Assembly: GCF_000213555.1 (NCBI RefSeq)
Contig: NZ_GL891980.1
Location: 62,001-126,000, forward strand
DNA: 64,000 bases
Reading direction: 5' to 3'
Origin: Dysgonomonas gadei ATCC BAA-286
Lineage (GTDB): Bacteria; Bacteroidota; Bacteroidia; Bacteroidales; Dysgonomonadaceae
Under the pieces are notes generated by a model. That model was not told where the DNA came from, searched no databases, and saw nothing but the letters and a program-made list of their open reading frames with translations. Within the stretch, counting starts at the first letter, position 1. The number at the start of each line of letters is the position of its first letter. Shown piece after piece: positions 9,006 through 17,082 of the stretch. A program made the translations under genes and the position numbers.

Positions 9006-10978
9006 TGGCTAAAGAATATTTCATTAAAGATTTTCTAAAAAGGATAAAACGTCCCATTGAATTAAATGGAGATGAGGAATATAAATTAGTTACAATAAAA
9101 ATGAACCATAATGGGGTCATTTTACGAGAAAGGAAAAAAGGTTGTGACATCAAGTCAAACATGTATATAGTCCATGAAGGAGATTTTATCCTTTCCGGAA
9201 TAGATGCTAGAAATGGAGCATTTGGGATTATCCCTCCTGGACTTGATGGAGCTATAGTTACAAATGATTTTTGGTATTTTGATTTAGAAGAAGATATTAT
9301 ATCAAAAGAATTATTTCTTGAAATAACTTCAACTGGCTGGTTTGATGAAATCTGTAAAAAAGGAAGTGATGGCACAACTCAAAGAATTCGTTTACAAAAA
9401 GATAAATTCTTTAATCAAAAAATATGGCTTCCTGAAAAAGATGAGCAAAAAATAATTCTTGAAAAGATTCGCAGTTTTAAAAGTAAGTTTAAAATACTTT
9501 CTAAACAAATTGAATATCAACAAGAATTACTGCAAAAGTTTAAACAAGCTATTCTTCAAGATGCAATACAAGGAAAGTTGACTGCAGATTGGAGAGAGCA
9601 AAACCCTGATGTTGAATCAGCAAGTGAGTTATTGAAACGCATAAAAGCAGAAAAAACTAAATTAATCAAAGAAAAGAAGATAAAAAAGGAGAAGCCATTA
9701 CCCCCAATTAAAGGAGATAAAATCTCATATGCATTACCTGAAGATTGGACGTGGTGTTATCTTGGTGATATTTGCTCAAAAACAGGTTCTGGTAGTACTC
9801 CTAGGGGAGGAAAATCTGTTTATACTAGTTCAGGAATTAAATTTATCAGATCTCAAAATGTTTATGATAGTAGTTTGATTTTAGAGGATATAGTTTTCAT
9901 CTCAGAATCAACCCATAAATCAATGTCTGGCACAAAAGTTATCGCAAATGACTTACTGCTAAATATTACAGGAGGTTCAATAGGTCGTTGCTGTCAAGTT
10001 CCAAATGATTTTGATGAAGCAAACATAAATCAACACGTTGCAATTATTAGGGTAATTCAACCTATCCTAAACAGCATTATCCATATGATCATATGTTCAC
10101 CATATTTTCAAAATAAAATCATAGAAGCTCAAACAGGTGCAGGAAGAGAGGGGTTACCTAAAAACAAAATGGATATAATACCTATTCCTCTACCTCCTTT
10201 TATAGAACAACAAATAATTGTTGAAAAAGTAGAATCATTACTGGGAAAATGTAATCAACTTAGTGTTGAAATAGAAAATCAAAGAAAATATAGCCAATAC
10301 TTACAGAAAGCTTTATTTAATGAGGTTTTTGAATTAAAAGAAAAGAATACCCAAGAAAAAACTACTCTAACAGAAACAAAATCTAAGGCACAAACAATTT
10401 CATTAAAGCCGACAAATATAGATTACTATAAACGCAGTGTTTTGGCTGCTGAAATTGTTTGGCAATTACACAAGGAGCCAACATTAGGACACTTAAAGCT
10501 CCAAAAACTGATTTTCCTCTGTCAGAAGACGGGCAACATGCAGCTACACACTAACTTCCTTCGTCAAGCAATGGGGCCATATGACAATCAGTTGATGCGT
10601 TCCGTCGATAAACAGCTCAAGGATCACAAATGGTTTGAGTATAACTCGGCAGAAAAATTGAAATATCAACTTTTAGAAAAAGCAGGAGAACATCATGCTG
10701 ATTATCTAAAGTATTTTTCTGAAGAAAGTAGTAATATCCAATTTATTATAGACACTTTTAAGTTAGCAAAATCTAATGTTGTTGAAATAGTTGCAACATT
10801 GTACGCCTGCATGGAAAATATATTAGAGGAGAAAAATATCATCTATTCAGAAAGCTTACTGATTCAGCGATTTTATGAATGGTCGGAAGAAAAACAAAAA
10901 TTCTCAGAAGAAGAAGTTCAATCTGTTTTAAAAAGAATGAAAGAAATTGGAATTGTACCTGATGGATTGAAAAATTAA
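9005..10978 (+). CDS. hsdS: Type I restriction specificity subunit S with a C-terminal Panacea-like extension
   Basis: A 657-residue specificity subunit, about 200 residues longer than usual. Residues 1-165 hold the first target recognition domain, 165-235 the central conserved helix (LTADWREQNPD and SELLKRIKAEK), 240-400 the second recognition domain (starting LPEDWTWCYLGDI), then the second helical spacer. From about residue 474 a separate domain begins (SVLAAEIVWQLHKEP, then LKLQKLIFLCQK and MGPYDNQLM). Its pattern resembles the Panacea/SocA-like (DUF4065) domain KLQKL...GP, known from proteolysis adaptors and antitoxins, but this assignment is by eye. No partial or inverted second hsdS copy is present in the window, so I see no sign of specificity switching. 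The next gene starts 13 bases downstream. Confidence 0.9.
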   Translation: MAKEYFIKDFLKRIKRPIELNGDEEYKLVTIKMNHNGVILRERKKGCDIKSNMYIVHEGDFILSGIDARNGAFGIIPPGLDGAIVTNDFWYFDLEEDIISKELFLEITSTGWFDEICKKGSDGTTQRIRLQKDKFFNQKIWLPEKDEQKIILEKIRSFKSKFKILSKQIEYQQELLQKFKQAILQDAIQGKLTADWREQNPDVESASELLKRIKAEKTKLIKEKKIKKEKPLPPIKGDKISYALPEDWTWCYLGDICSKTGSGSTPRGGKSVYTSSGIKFIRSQNVYDSSLILEDIVFISESTHKSMSGTKVIANDLLLNITGGSIGRCCQVPNDFDEANINQHVAIIRVIQPILNSIIHMIICSPYFQNKIIEAQTGAGREGLPKNKMDIIPIPLPPFIEQQIIVEKVESLLGKCNQLSVEIENQRKYSQYLQKALFNEVFELKEKNTQEKTTLTETKSKAQTISLKPTNIDYYKRSVLAAEIVWQLHKEPTLGHLKLQKLIFLCQKTGNMQLHTNFLRQAMGPYDNQLMRSVDKQLKDHKWFEYNSAEKLKYQLLEKAGEHHADYLKYFSEESSNIQFIIDTFKLAKSNVVEIVATLYACMENILEEKNIIYSESLLIQRFYEWSEEKQKFSEEEVQSVLKRMKEIGIVPDGLKN

Positions 10979-10991
10979 AATAATTTAGCCT

Positions 10992-12236
10992 ATGCCCCTG
11001 CAATTATCTGTCAACTATTATAATGATGAAGAAGCGAAGCTTTTCAAAGAATACGATAATTATACCGTAATTAATCAAATGATTCGGCATAATCTTGTTA
11101 TTTCAGAAGATGAGTTTAAATCATATATGCTGTTTACAGAATATGCTGATGAAGATGGGTGGAGAACCTATAGAGATTTAGCAGATAGAGTTCAACACCG
11201 TTTAGGTGACATAGAAGACTTTTTAGATTTTTCACAAGGTTCAATACAAACTAAGATGTCTTCTACCCGAATGAATGATTCTCGGATGACAGAAAGGATT
11301 GGGGTATCATTAGGGCTTAATGTTATAAATAAGTTTCATAGTTTAACCGAAGCCGATTGGGCAATTACTCCCAATGTCTATATTGGAAGCAAAAGAGTAA
11401 AAGATTTTGATTATCAAATTCCAATGGCTTCTGATGGATCAAGATTCATACAGGTAGAAAATAAAGGTTCTGTTAATGATAATAACAATAATAAAACCTC
11501 TTCAGTTAGTACCCACTATCGTAGTATAAAAGGGAAAAAAGAATCTATTCTTGACAGTGAGAAAGCTCAAGGTATAGCGAGACATCAAAATATCTATTAC
11601 GGAACAATCGGTGTCTTGGATAATCATAATACAGCAAAGGTTTGGTTGGTCGATCCGGAAGCCTACTATATAAATTGGAATCCGAAAAAATATAAACTAA
11701 TATCAAGATTAATCTATTATGCGAAGTTATTTAAAGAAATTGGTATTAATATAAATATTCAAAACCAACTATATATTCGAATAGAAGAATTAATACAATC
11801 TCAAAACTATATGGATTTCAATAATAAACCATTGAAATCCAATCATGGTCTACGAGTTAGTATGGTACATACAAAGAGCTTTGCTTCAATTAATTATAAT
11901 GAAGTCCTTGGATCTTTTTTCTTTATTAAAAGAAATGATGGCATTCAAGCATTCATGATAGCTATCCCCAAATCACTCATCAATCTTATTATTTCTCAAG
12001 ATTTTGAACAGATTCTAAATTATGAATATATTAATGATGAGATGAATGATAAGGTTACGGTTGGACTAAGGGTTAGATTAAGTCAAGTTACAGAAGAAGT
12101 TCAAGAATCTGAGCTGCAATTTGTACTAAATAAAAAGGCTAAAAGCTATGATTATCAATCTTATCAGAAAATAGACTACACTAATAGTGGTCGAATTTTT
12201 GGAATAATATCTCCTAAATTAGGAACACAGTTCTGA
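10992..12236 (+). CDS. Unknown protein encoded behind hsdS, possible PD-(D/E)xK nuclease core
   Basis: A 414-residue protein of a family I cannot name. Its position 13 bases after hsdS makes it part of the restriction operon. The middle has a pattern compatible with the PD-(D/E)xK fold: a helix around TERIGVSLGLNVI (about residue 97), then an acidic pair in KDFDYQIP (Asp138, Asp140), a strand FIQVENKG with Glu156-Asn-Lys158, and further helices. Low-complexity Asn/Lys follows near residue 165. No signal peptide or membrane segment is seen, so it should be cytoplasmic. If the pattern is real it may be a nuclease cooperating with, or guarding, the Hsd complex; it could also be a DNA-binding accessory with no catalytic activity. 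Confidence 0.7.
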   Translation: MPLQLSVNYYNDEEAKLFKEYDNYTVINQMIRHNLVISEDEFKSYMLFTEYADEDGWRTYRDLADRVQHRLGDIEDFLDFSQGSIQTKMSSTRMNDSRMTERIGVSLGLNVINKFHSLTEADWAITPNVYIGSKRVKDFDYQIPMASDGSRFIQVENKGSVNDNNNNKTSSVSTHYRSIKGKKESILDSEKAQGIARHQNIYYGTIGVLDNHNTAKVWLVDPEAYYINWNPKKYKLISRLIYYAKLFKEIGININIQNQLYIRIEELIQSQNYMDFNNKPLKSNHGLRVSMVHTKSFASINYNEVLGSFFFIKRNDGIQAFMIAIPKSLINLIISQDFEQILNYEYINDEMNDKVTVGLRVRLSQVTEEVQESELQFVLNKKAKSYDYQSYQKIDYTNSGRIFGIISPKLGTQF

Positions 12237-12402
12237 GACTAAAGCTGTTGTTGAAAATAATTGAGTCAGTGACAGAAGTATGGATGACTAGTTTGAAAAC
12301 ACCTGTCATATAGCTTTATCTGATGTTTTTTATGGGCATTTTACAGAAAATAATTTTTAATATGGTAAAGTTATTATATATAAAAATAAAAAGGAGAAAC
12401 CG

Positions 12403-13491
12403 ATGACTGAAGATGGTGATAATGAGAAAGAATTTAGCATTGGATACACAATTGGAATCGCTTCTATAATTTGTATTATTCTATGGGTTGGGGGTATGTT
12501 TCTAACACAGTGGTATGCCAATAGCCATTTTGAGGTTGGTGCCACAGATGGTAATAAATATGCATTGTTCGGAGATAGCTTTGGGGCTGTAAATGCACTT
12601 ATATCTGCTTTCGCTTTTGCAGGAGTTATTGTTGCTATAGTTATTCAACGAAACGAACTAAGACTTCAAAGAAAAGATCTTGAGTTACAAAGGAACGAGT
12701 TTTCAACTCAAAATAAGACATTACAACTACAACGTTTTGAAAACACTTTTTTTAATATGCTAAGTTTGCAACAACAGATTGTAAATGACTTATATTACAA
12801 AGAAACGATTAAAGATCATATAATTGAAGATGCACCCGACCCATCACTAGGAAGACTAACAAAGGAAGTCCTTGTTGAAAAAACAATACAGGGGCGTGAA
12901 TTATTTTTCTTTTCATTTAGAGAAATTGTACATCATATAACAACGAGTGATGGACAAAAAAAAGACGTATCGGGAATGAGAGGGTATTTGTATTTTAAAG
13001 GATTAGGAAGTTATGAGAATAGTTATACTCCATCCTATTTTGACCATTATTTTCGACATTTATATACTATCATAAAATTCGTTGACAAGTCTGATTTTTT
13101 ATCATTTGAAGAAAAATATAAATATACAACAATGGTTCGAGCGACTTTATCTCGTTATGAATTGGTATGGCTATATTACAATGGTCTTTCTTCTGTAGGA
13201 AAACAAAAATTTAAAAAACTAATAGAAGAATACTCGCTTTTGAAAAACATACGAGAAGATTTACTAACTCTCAGTAAAGAGAATACGACTATAATCGCTG
13301 CCAAAGGTTTTAATCAAAAATGGATATTCGACAAGGGCTATTCTGGAACTGACTATGAGTTTTGGGTTACAAATATTGAAAATGACAATGATAAATACCA
13401 CGTAAAAGCCTTTTATAACAATAATGATCTTGAAGAAGGTCTGAGAAAAGCCAATGAATGGCAAACATTTTACACCAAAGAATTGATATAA
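12403..13491 (+). CDS. AbiC-like putative phage abortive infection membrane protein
   Basis: A 362-residue inner-membrane protein resembling the putative phage abortive infection (putAbiC) family. Two transmembrane helices (about residues 9-31 and 47-68) are followed by a Leu/Gln/Arg coiled coil (NELRLQRKDLELQRNEF) and the diagnostic segment RFENTFFNMLSLQQQIV starting at Arg111; the rest is helical and cytoplasmic. A good Shine-Dalgarno-like AAGGAGAAA lies 8-10 bases before the ATG, unusual in this phylum. The gap of about 165 bases after the previous gene suggests its own promoter. Family membership implies an anti-phage role; the trigger and killing mechanism are unknown. Confidence 0.8.
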   Translation: MTEDGDNEKEFSIGYTIGIASIICIILWVGGMFLTQWYANSHFEVGATDGNKYALFGDSFGAVNALISAFAFAGVIVAIVIQRNELRLQRKDLELQRNEFSTQNKTLQLQRFENTFFNMLSLQQQIVNDLYYKETIKDHIIEDAPDPSLGRLTKEVLVEKTIQGRELFFFSFREIVHHITTSDGQKKDVSGMRGYLYFKGLGSYENSYTPSYFDHYFRHLYTIIKFVDKSDFLSFEEKYKYTTMVRATLSRYELVWLYYNGLSSVGKQKFKKLIEEYSLLKNIREDLLTLSKENTTIIAAKGFNQKWIFDKGYSGTDYEFWVTNIENDNDKYHVKAFYNNNDLEEGLRKANEWQTFYTKELI

Positions 13492-13525
13492 ATTATTTGC
13501 ATCCTATTTACATAAAAATGACAGA

Positions 13526-14200
13526 ATGAATAACGGATTAAAATACATACTAATTGGCGTAATGTTTTTCCTGATAATTTTATCAGTTATTGCGTTGATT
13601 GAAATACATGTTTTGAATAGTAAAATTTATAATTTTTCTTTTTCTCCCAAAAGTGTTTCCAATTACCTCAGCACTTACTCTGAATATAAGACTTTGTTTA
13701 TTTTTACTGTAACTATTATTACTGCGTATTTCGGATTAGAGAGACTAAATGAAGCGACCAACACTAACATATTAAAGATTAAACAAGACCGCTTTCAGGA
13801 ATGGCAATCATCTATAGAACATAGGCTCATATATGCAGATACAGACAATCATCAAATTAGAAAAGTTTTTGCACATAAAAGATTAAGATTCTTTAATGAT
13901 TTATACAAGGTGGATTTTACTATTAAAGATATAAACCAATTGACACAATTATTCGGTCATTTTAAAGATATAACATCTTTTATCGAGTCGCAAAATGATA
14001 CATATGTAAAACAGGGTGGTATATACCCTACCCATAAGTACGCATATTCATATGATGCTTTTCGTTATCTGTTTCTGGGTTGTTTGTCTGAACACTATAT
14101 TAAAATAGATGAAGACCTTGCAGATTTATTTCTGAATGAATTGCCAAAAGACCGCATGATAAACTCCCAGTTATATGAATCGGTAATATCAAGACGTTAG
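13526..14200 (+). CDS. Hypothetical two-helix membrane protein paired with the AbiC-like gene
   Basis: A 224-residue protein starting 34 bases after the AbiC-like gene on the same strand. Residues 5-30 and about 50-72 are transmembrane helices; the remainder is a soluble helical domain (LNEATNTNILKIKQDRFQEWQSSI onward) with no motif I recognise. The layout, two N-terminal helices then a cytoplasmic helical region, mirrors the AbiC-like neighbour, suggesting the two act together at the membrane. It could be an immunity or sensor partner; that is inference from gene order only. Confidence 0.7.
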   Translation: MNNGLKYILIGVMFFLIILSVIALIEIHVLNSKIYNFSFSPKSVSNYLSTYSEYKTLFIFTVTIITAYFGLERLNEATNTNILKIKQDRFQEWQSSIEHRLIYADTDNHQIRKVFAHKRLRFFNDLYKVDFTIKDINQLTQLFGHFKDITSFIESQNDTYVKQGGIYPTHKYAYSYDAFRYLFLGCLSEHYIKIDEDLADLFLNELPKDRMINSQLYESVISRR

Positions 14201-14278
14201 AGGAGCAAAGCGTCTTATACGGCTTTTTGCTTCTTTTTCTCCGCGCAAAGTTCTGCTAACAGCTCATGGAAAAAGAAG

Positions 14279-14300
14279 TGGCGGAAATTTCTCTCCGCCG
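14279..14300 (-). terminator. Terminator at the end of the pcf operon
   Basis: Read on the - strand, GGCGGA (14299-14294) pairs with TCCGCC (14285-14280) around an 8-nt loop, just after the stop codon of the small gene at 14301, and is followed downstream by CACTTCTTTTTCC. It would also separate this operon from the convergent defence genes. Confidence 0.65.
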
Positions 14301-14480
14301 TCAAGTTTTTAATTTTCGTTTCAGTTCTTCAAGTTGTTGAAGCATAAACGTGTGATTCTCTCCAACTGTATGCCCCGAATCCATCAAAAAGGGACTATCT
14401 CGACACAATTTACATTGTTTAATAGCTTTGTTTAGGTGGGTTACTTCGATAACCTTCCCTGTTATATCTTTAATTTTCAT
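14301..14480 (-). CDS. Small conserved element protein, 59 residues
   Basis: Reading frame MKIKDITGKVIEVTHLNKAI..., ending in a lysine-rich helix. Its opening (KIKDITGKxIEVTxLxxAI) resembles small proteins I associate with the pcfJ neighbourhood of Bacteroides conjugative elements. It has a Cys-x2-Cys pair (QCKLCRD) that might bind metal. Its start overlaps the end of the upstream 61-residue gene by 11 bases, which supports a real operon member. Function unknown. Confidence 0.6.
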   Translation of the reverse strand: MKIKDITGKVIEVTHLNKAIKQCKLCRDSPFLMDSGHTVGENHTFMLQQLEELKRKLKT

Positions 14481-14655
14481 CGCCTTTTATTTCTGATTTA
14501 AACACATACCAACTATCTCTACAACTCTCTCCAAGTAGATTAAATGCTCCTGCCAGATTGCTACTTTGAGCAAATTTGTTAGCTTCCAAAATGGATTTGA
14601 CCTCTCCCAACTTTTGGAAGCCAACAAATAAGGTATAAATATTATCTTTCATCAT
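14470..14655 (-). CDS. Small element protein, 61 residues
   Basis: A 61-residue protein (MMKDNIYTLFVGFQKLGEVKS...) without recognised motifs. Its start codon overlaps the pcfJ stop codon (ATGA arrangement at 14652-14655), and its end overlaps the next small gene, so the three genes form a tightly packed operon. That packing is the main evidence it is translated. Soluble, no signal peptide; function unknown. Confidence 0.6.
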   Translation of the reverse strand: MMKDNIYTLFVGFQKLGEVKSILEANKFAQSSNLAGAFNLLGESCRDSWYVFKSEIKGDEN

Positions 14656-15896
14656 GCTACTAATCTATTTTCTATCAGTGATATATTTTGCTCTACAAGT
14701 TGAATGATTCGATTGTGGTGCTTGGTGTTCTTATTACACACTCCACGACTCTGAATAACCTTTAATTGAGAAATTGACACCTCTATTGTTTCAATGCGTT
14801 TGCCATCAATACAAGCTGAGAGTATCAGCGAATCGGCTTTTGAGTAGTAACCTCCTACGCAATGATGCATCATTTTCCCTTCCAAGATTATCTCCGCTAT
14901 GCTCTCCAAGACACGAACACTAATAGTACCATCCGAAAACGCAAGTCCAAAAAAATTGCCTTTTTGTTCTCTGAATGAATCTTCTTTTGCGAGTTGCTTT
15001 TCTATTTCGGCTTGTGCATCTGCTTTGGCTCTCTTGATCACATATCGGTCATGTTCTGCTTTGAGGTCTTTGGGGCAGACGTATTTTGCATTGTGCAAAT
15101 CTTTATCAAAGAATCGAAGCATATCTATATAATCGCACCAAAGAATTGCATCTTCAATTTTATATTTGTTTCTGATAGCTATTTTGATGGATTGCCAATA
15201 GCTGTCAATATTCTTCCAACTCATATTCATAATACGCTCTAATAGATTGACATAACCTGCTTTAATAAGTGTTTCGGCTCTACTATCGCTCAATAGAGTA
15301 CGGAATAAGTCTAATGGGTTCTGTCCGTACAATGCTTTTTTATAACCGGTTCTTTTTAGTTCGGGTATAAGTTTCTGACGTGGGTATATTTCGCCCATGC
15401 TTCCTATCTTGTCATAGACATTTATGTAAAACTTATTGTTCGTATTCTCGTTTCTTAGTTCCAAAGGAGTATGAAATATCCATGAATCAATACAACATGT
15501 TCCCATCGTTTGGCGAAGTTTGGCAAAAGTGCAATGTTTCCCATCGTAAGCAATCCATCGTTGCATCACTTCGGAATAGCTGAGTTTTGTCGATTCTCCT
15601 ATTTTGACATCATAGCTTAACATGATGGTGCGTATCACTTGATAGCCTTTGTGAGCCGTAATAATATTCATGTAATAACTATCATCGAATGTGCGTTTCT
15701 TGGTGGTCTTGACTATCAATTTGGATTGACAATTTGGGCACTCGCATCCCAAAAGGGTATTTGCTAATTCTCCCATCCCTTGCCATGTGTGACCGCACTT
15801 GGTACAGGTAACGATTCCTTTTTCGGTTCTGCGTCCAACATATTGGATAACGTGGTCATATCCCCATTGGATTTGCGTTTTGGTAAGTTTAGGCAA
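14652..15896 (-). CDS. pcfJ: PcfJ-like protein, apparently frameshifted near the start
   Basis: A PcfJ-family protein of conjugative elements. The open frame (414 residues from a TTG at 15896) has an N-terminal zinc-binding region with two Cys-x2-Cys pairs (CTKCGHTW and CECPNCQSK) and the family C-terminal part MHHCVGGYYS near residue 340. The true start is probably the ATG at 15946, 12 bases after the pcfK stop codon: that frame reads MKPNNKLQN, then meets TAG TAG, while the adjacent frame continues VVEASK-TLPKLTKTQ, the expected family sequence. One missing base in the run of four T (15921-15924, + strand) would explain this. The gene may therefore be inactive, or translated from TTG as a shortened protein. 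Confidence 0.85.
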   Translation of the reverse strand: MPKLTKTQIQWGYDHVIQYVGRRTEKGIVTCTKCGHTWQGMGELANTLLGCECPNCQSKLIVKTTKKRTFDDSYYMNIITAHKGYQVIRTIMLSYDVKIGESTKLSYSEVMQRWIAYDGKHCTFAKLRQTMGTCCIDSWIFHTPLELRNENTNNKFYINVYDKIGSMGEIYPRQKLIPELKRTGYKKALYGQNPLDLFRTLLSDSRAETLIKAGYVNLLERIMNMSWKNIDSYWQSIKIAIRNKYKIEDAILWCDYIDMLRFFDKDLHNAKYVCPKDLKAEHDRYVIKRAKADAQAEIEKQLAKEDSFREQKGNFFGLAFSDGTISVRVLESIAEIILEGKMMHHCVGGYYSKADSLILSACIDGKRIETIEVSISQLKVIQSRGVCNKNTKHHNRIIQLVEQNISLIENRLVA

Positions 15897-15957
15897 TGTT
15901 TTACTTGCTTCTACTACTTGTTTTGGAGTTTATTGTTTGGTTTCATCGGTCGATAAT

Positions 15958-16371
15958 TTAAAAGTCAAATAGACTTGGTTGGGTATTTAATGCTACTCTT
16001 TTGGCTTTCTTGGTTGGCTGTGTCATCTTTCGGTAGGCTTCGTCTTGTGCCTTTTGCATAGCTTCTTGTCGAGCTTGTTCTTTTTCTTCGGCTGACAATA
16101 CGACTACATGATTAACTGCTACTTTTGCATGGTTTATAGGAGTGCCTATTTCTATTGAATCTTCGTCATAAAAATGTACCGCCATGCCGAATATCTCATC
16201 ATCGTGAAAACCATTACAACCGCTTTTCTGCACCTGGTTTAGAATATAAGTCACACAATCCTCTAACTTCTTTTCGGGCAGGGAGTAACGAAATGAAAAA
16301 AGTAAATCGATCTCGGCACGTTTGTCTAAATATGCTTTTATCGTATTTTGAAAATGGTTTGTTGCTTTCAT
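15958..16371 (-). CDS. pcfK: PcfK-like protein
   Basis: A 137-residue protein of the PcfK-like family found next to pcfJ in Bacteroides mobile elements and on enterococcal pheromone plasmids. The N-terminal half (MKATNHFQNTIKAYLDKRAE, then CVTYILNQVQKSGCNGFHDDE) is typical; residues 85-125 form a charged helix rich in Glu, Gln and Ala, ending with the clamp-binding-like tail QPSLFDF. That C-terminal QxxLFDF resembles a sliding-clamp interaction motif, which I note as inference. It is followed by pcfJ 12 bases downstream and probably co-transcribed with the small genes upstream. Confidence 0.85.
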   Translation of the reverse strand: MKATNHFQNTIKAYLDKRAEIDLLFSFRYSLPEKKLEDCVTYILNQVQKSGCNGFHDDEIFGMAVHFYDEDSIEIGTPINHAKVAVNHVVVLSAEEKEQARQEAMQKAQDEAYRKMTQPTKKAKRVALNTQPSLFDF

Positions 16372-16411
16372 ATCTTTGGGTATTATGGGGCAGGGTTACC
16401 GCCCCTTATTG

Positions 16412-16747
16412 TTATTTCACTTCGATTATTTTATCAATTCTACCATATATCATGGCTCGTAAACTTGTTTTATCTACTGCTTTGTACTCTTGGAATGAGC
16501 CGTATTGCTTCACGATATAGGTTCTCAGTATCTCGGAGAAGTCAAAACGGTAACCACTTAACGGTATGGCATTTTTGAAATAGCTGTTGTGATTTACATT
16601 TTTAGTAATCCAGTTTTTTTCTTCTCTGTTCAAGCTTTCTTCAGCGTTTACTTTCTCTCTAAGTTGGTACACTTTAGAGCCTTTCAGAGCATCTAATTCG
16701 GGAATATCCCATTTCACAAATTTGGTTGCTATTATTGTTGTTCTCAT
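16412..16747 (-). CDS. Conserved hypothetical element protein
   Basis: A 111-residue soluble protein, no signal peptide or membrane segment. It has a charged helical middle (KVYQLREKVNAEESLNREEKNWI) and ends with DKTSLRAMIYGRIDKIIEVK. I recognise it as a type of gene that accompanies pcfK in these elements, but not as a named family. It lies 40 bases upstream of pcfK on the same strand and probably shares its transcript. Function unknown. Confidence 0.65.
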   Translation of the reverse strand: MRTTIIATKFVKWDIPELDALKGSKVYQLREKVNAEESLNREEKNWITKNVNHNSYFKNAIPLSGYRFDFSEILRTYIVKQYGSFQEYKAVDKTSLRAMIYGRIDKIIEVK

Positions 16748-16777
16748 TTTATTGGATATTTGTGGAGGATTGCTCCT

Positions 16778-17038
16778 TTAAATAATTTCATCTTCTTGCA
16801 TAACTATATGCTCTTTAGGTATATTTATTCCATAGTTTTGAGCATCCATTTTTAATAATCGTGCTATTTGGGGATAGTTGGTATCAATCCAATCAAATTC
16901 GTCTACAAAATTGTATTTGTCATCTATTCCCATTGCCGTCTCATTGGTCACTAAAATACCTTTAGGGATTGTTATTTCGCCATAATTTCTAAAATTGATG
17001 GCTACGGAATTGGCTGTTACTTTTCTATTCTTTTTCAT
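16778..17038 (-). CDS. Hypothetical element protein, 86 residues
   Basis: An 86-residue acidic protein with no recognised motif; the N-terminus is basic (MKKNRKVTANSVA) and the rest contains repeated Asp/Glu. It sits in the pcf-type operon with 30 bases to the next gene downstream and 44 bases from the gene upstream. Operon membership on one strand is the main support that it is real. Confidence 0.6.
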   Translation of the reverse strand: MKKNRKVTANSVAINFRNYGEITIPKGILVTNETAMGIDDKYNFVDEFDWIDTNYPQIARLLKMDAQNYGINIPKEHIVMQEDEII

Positions 17039-17082
17039 TATATCCGATGTTTTATGTATATATTTTCTTAGTATTCTGATAA

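Noticed and set aside
9005..10978. A phase-variable hsdS locus
   Set aside because: No second hsdS, no inverted partial copies and no recombinase beside it.
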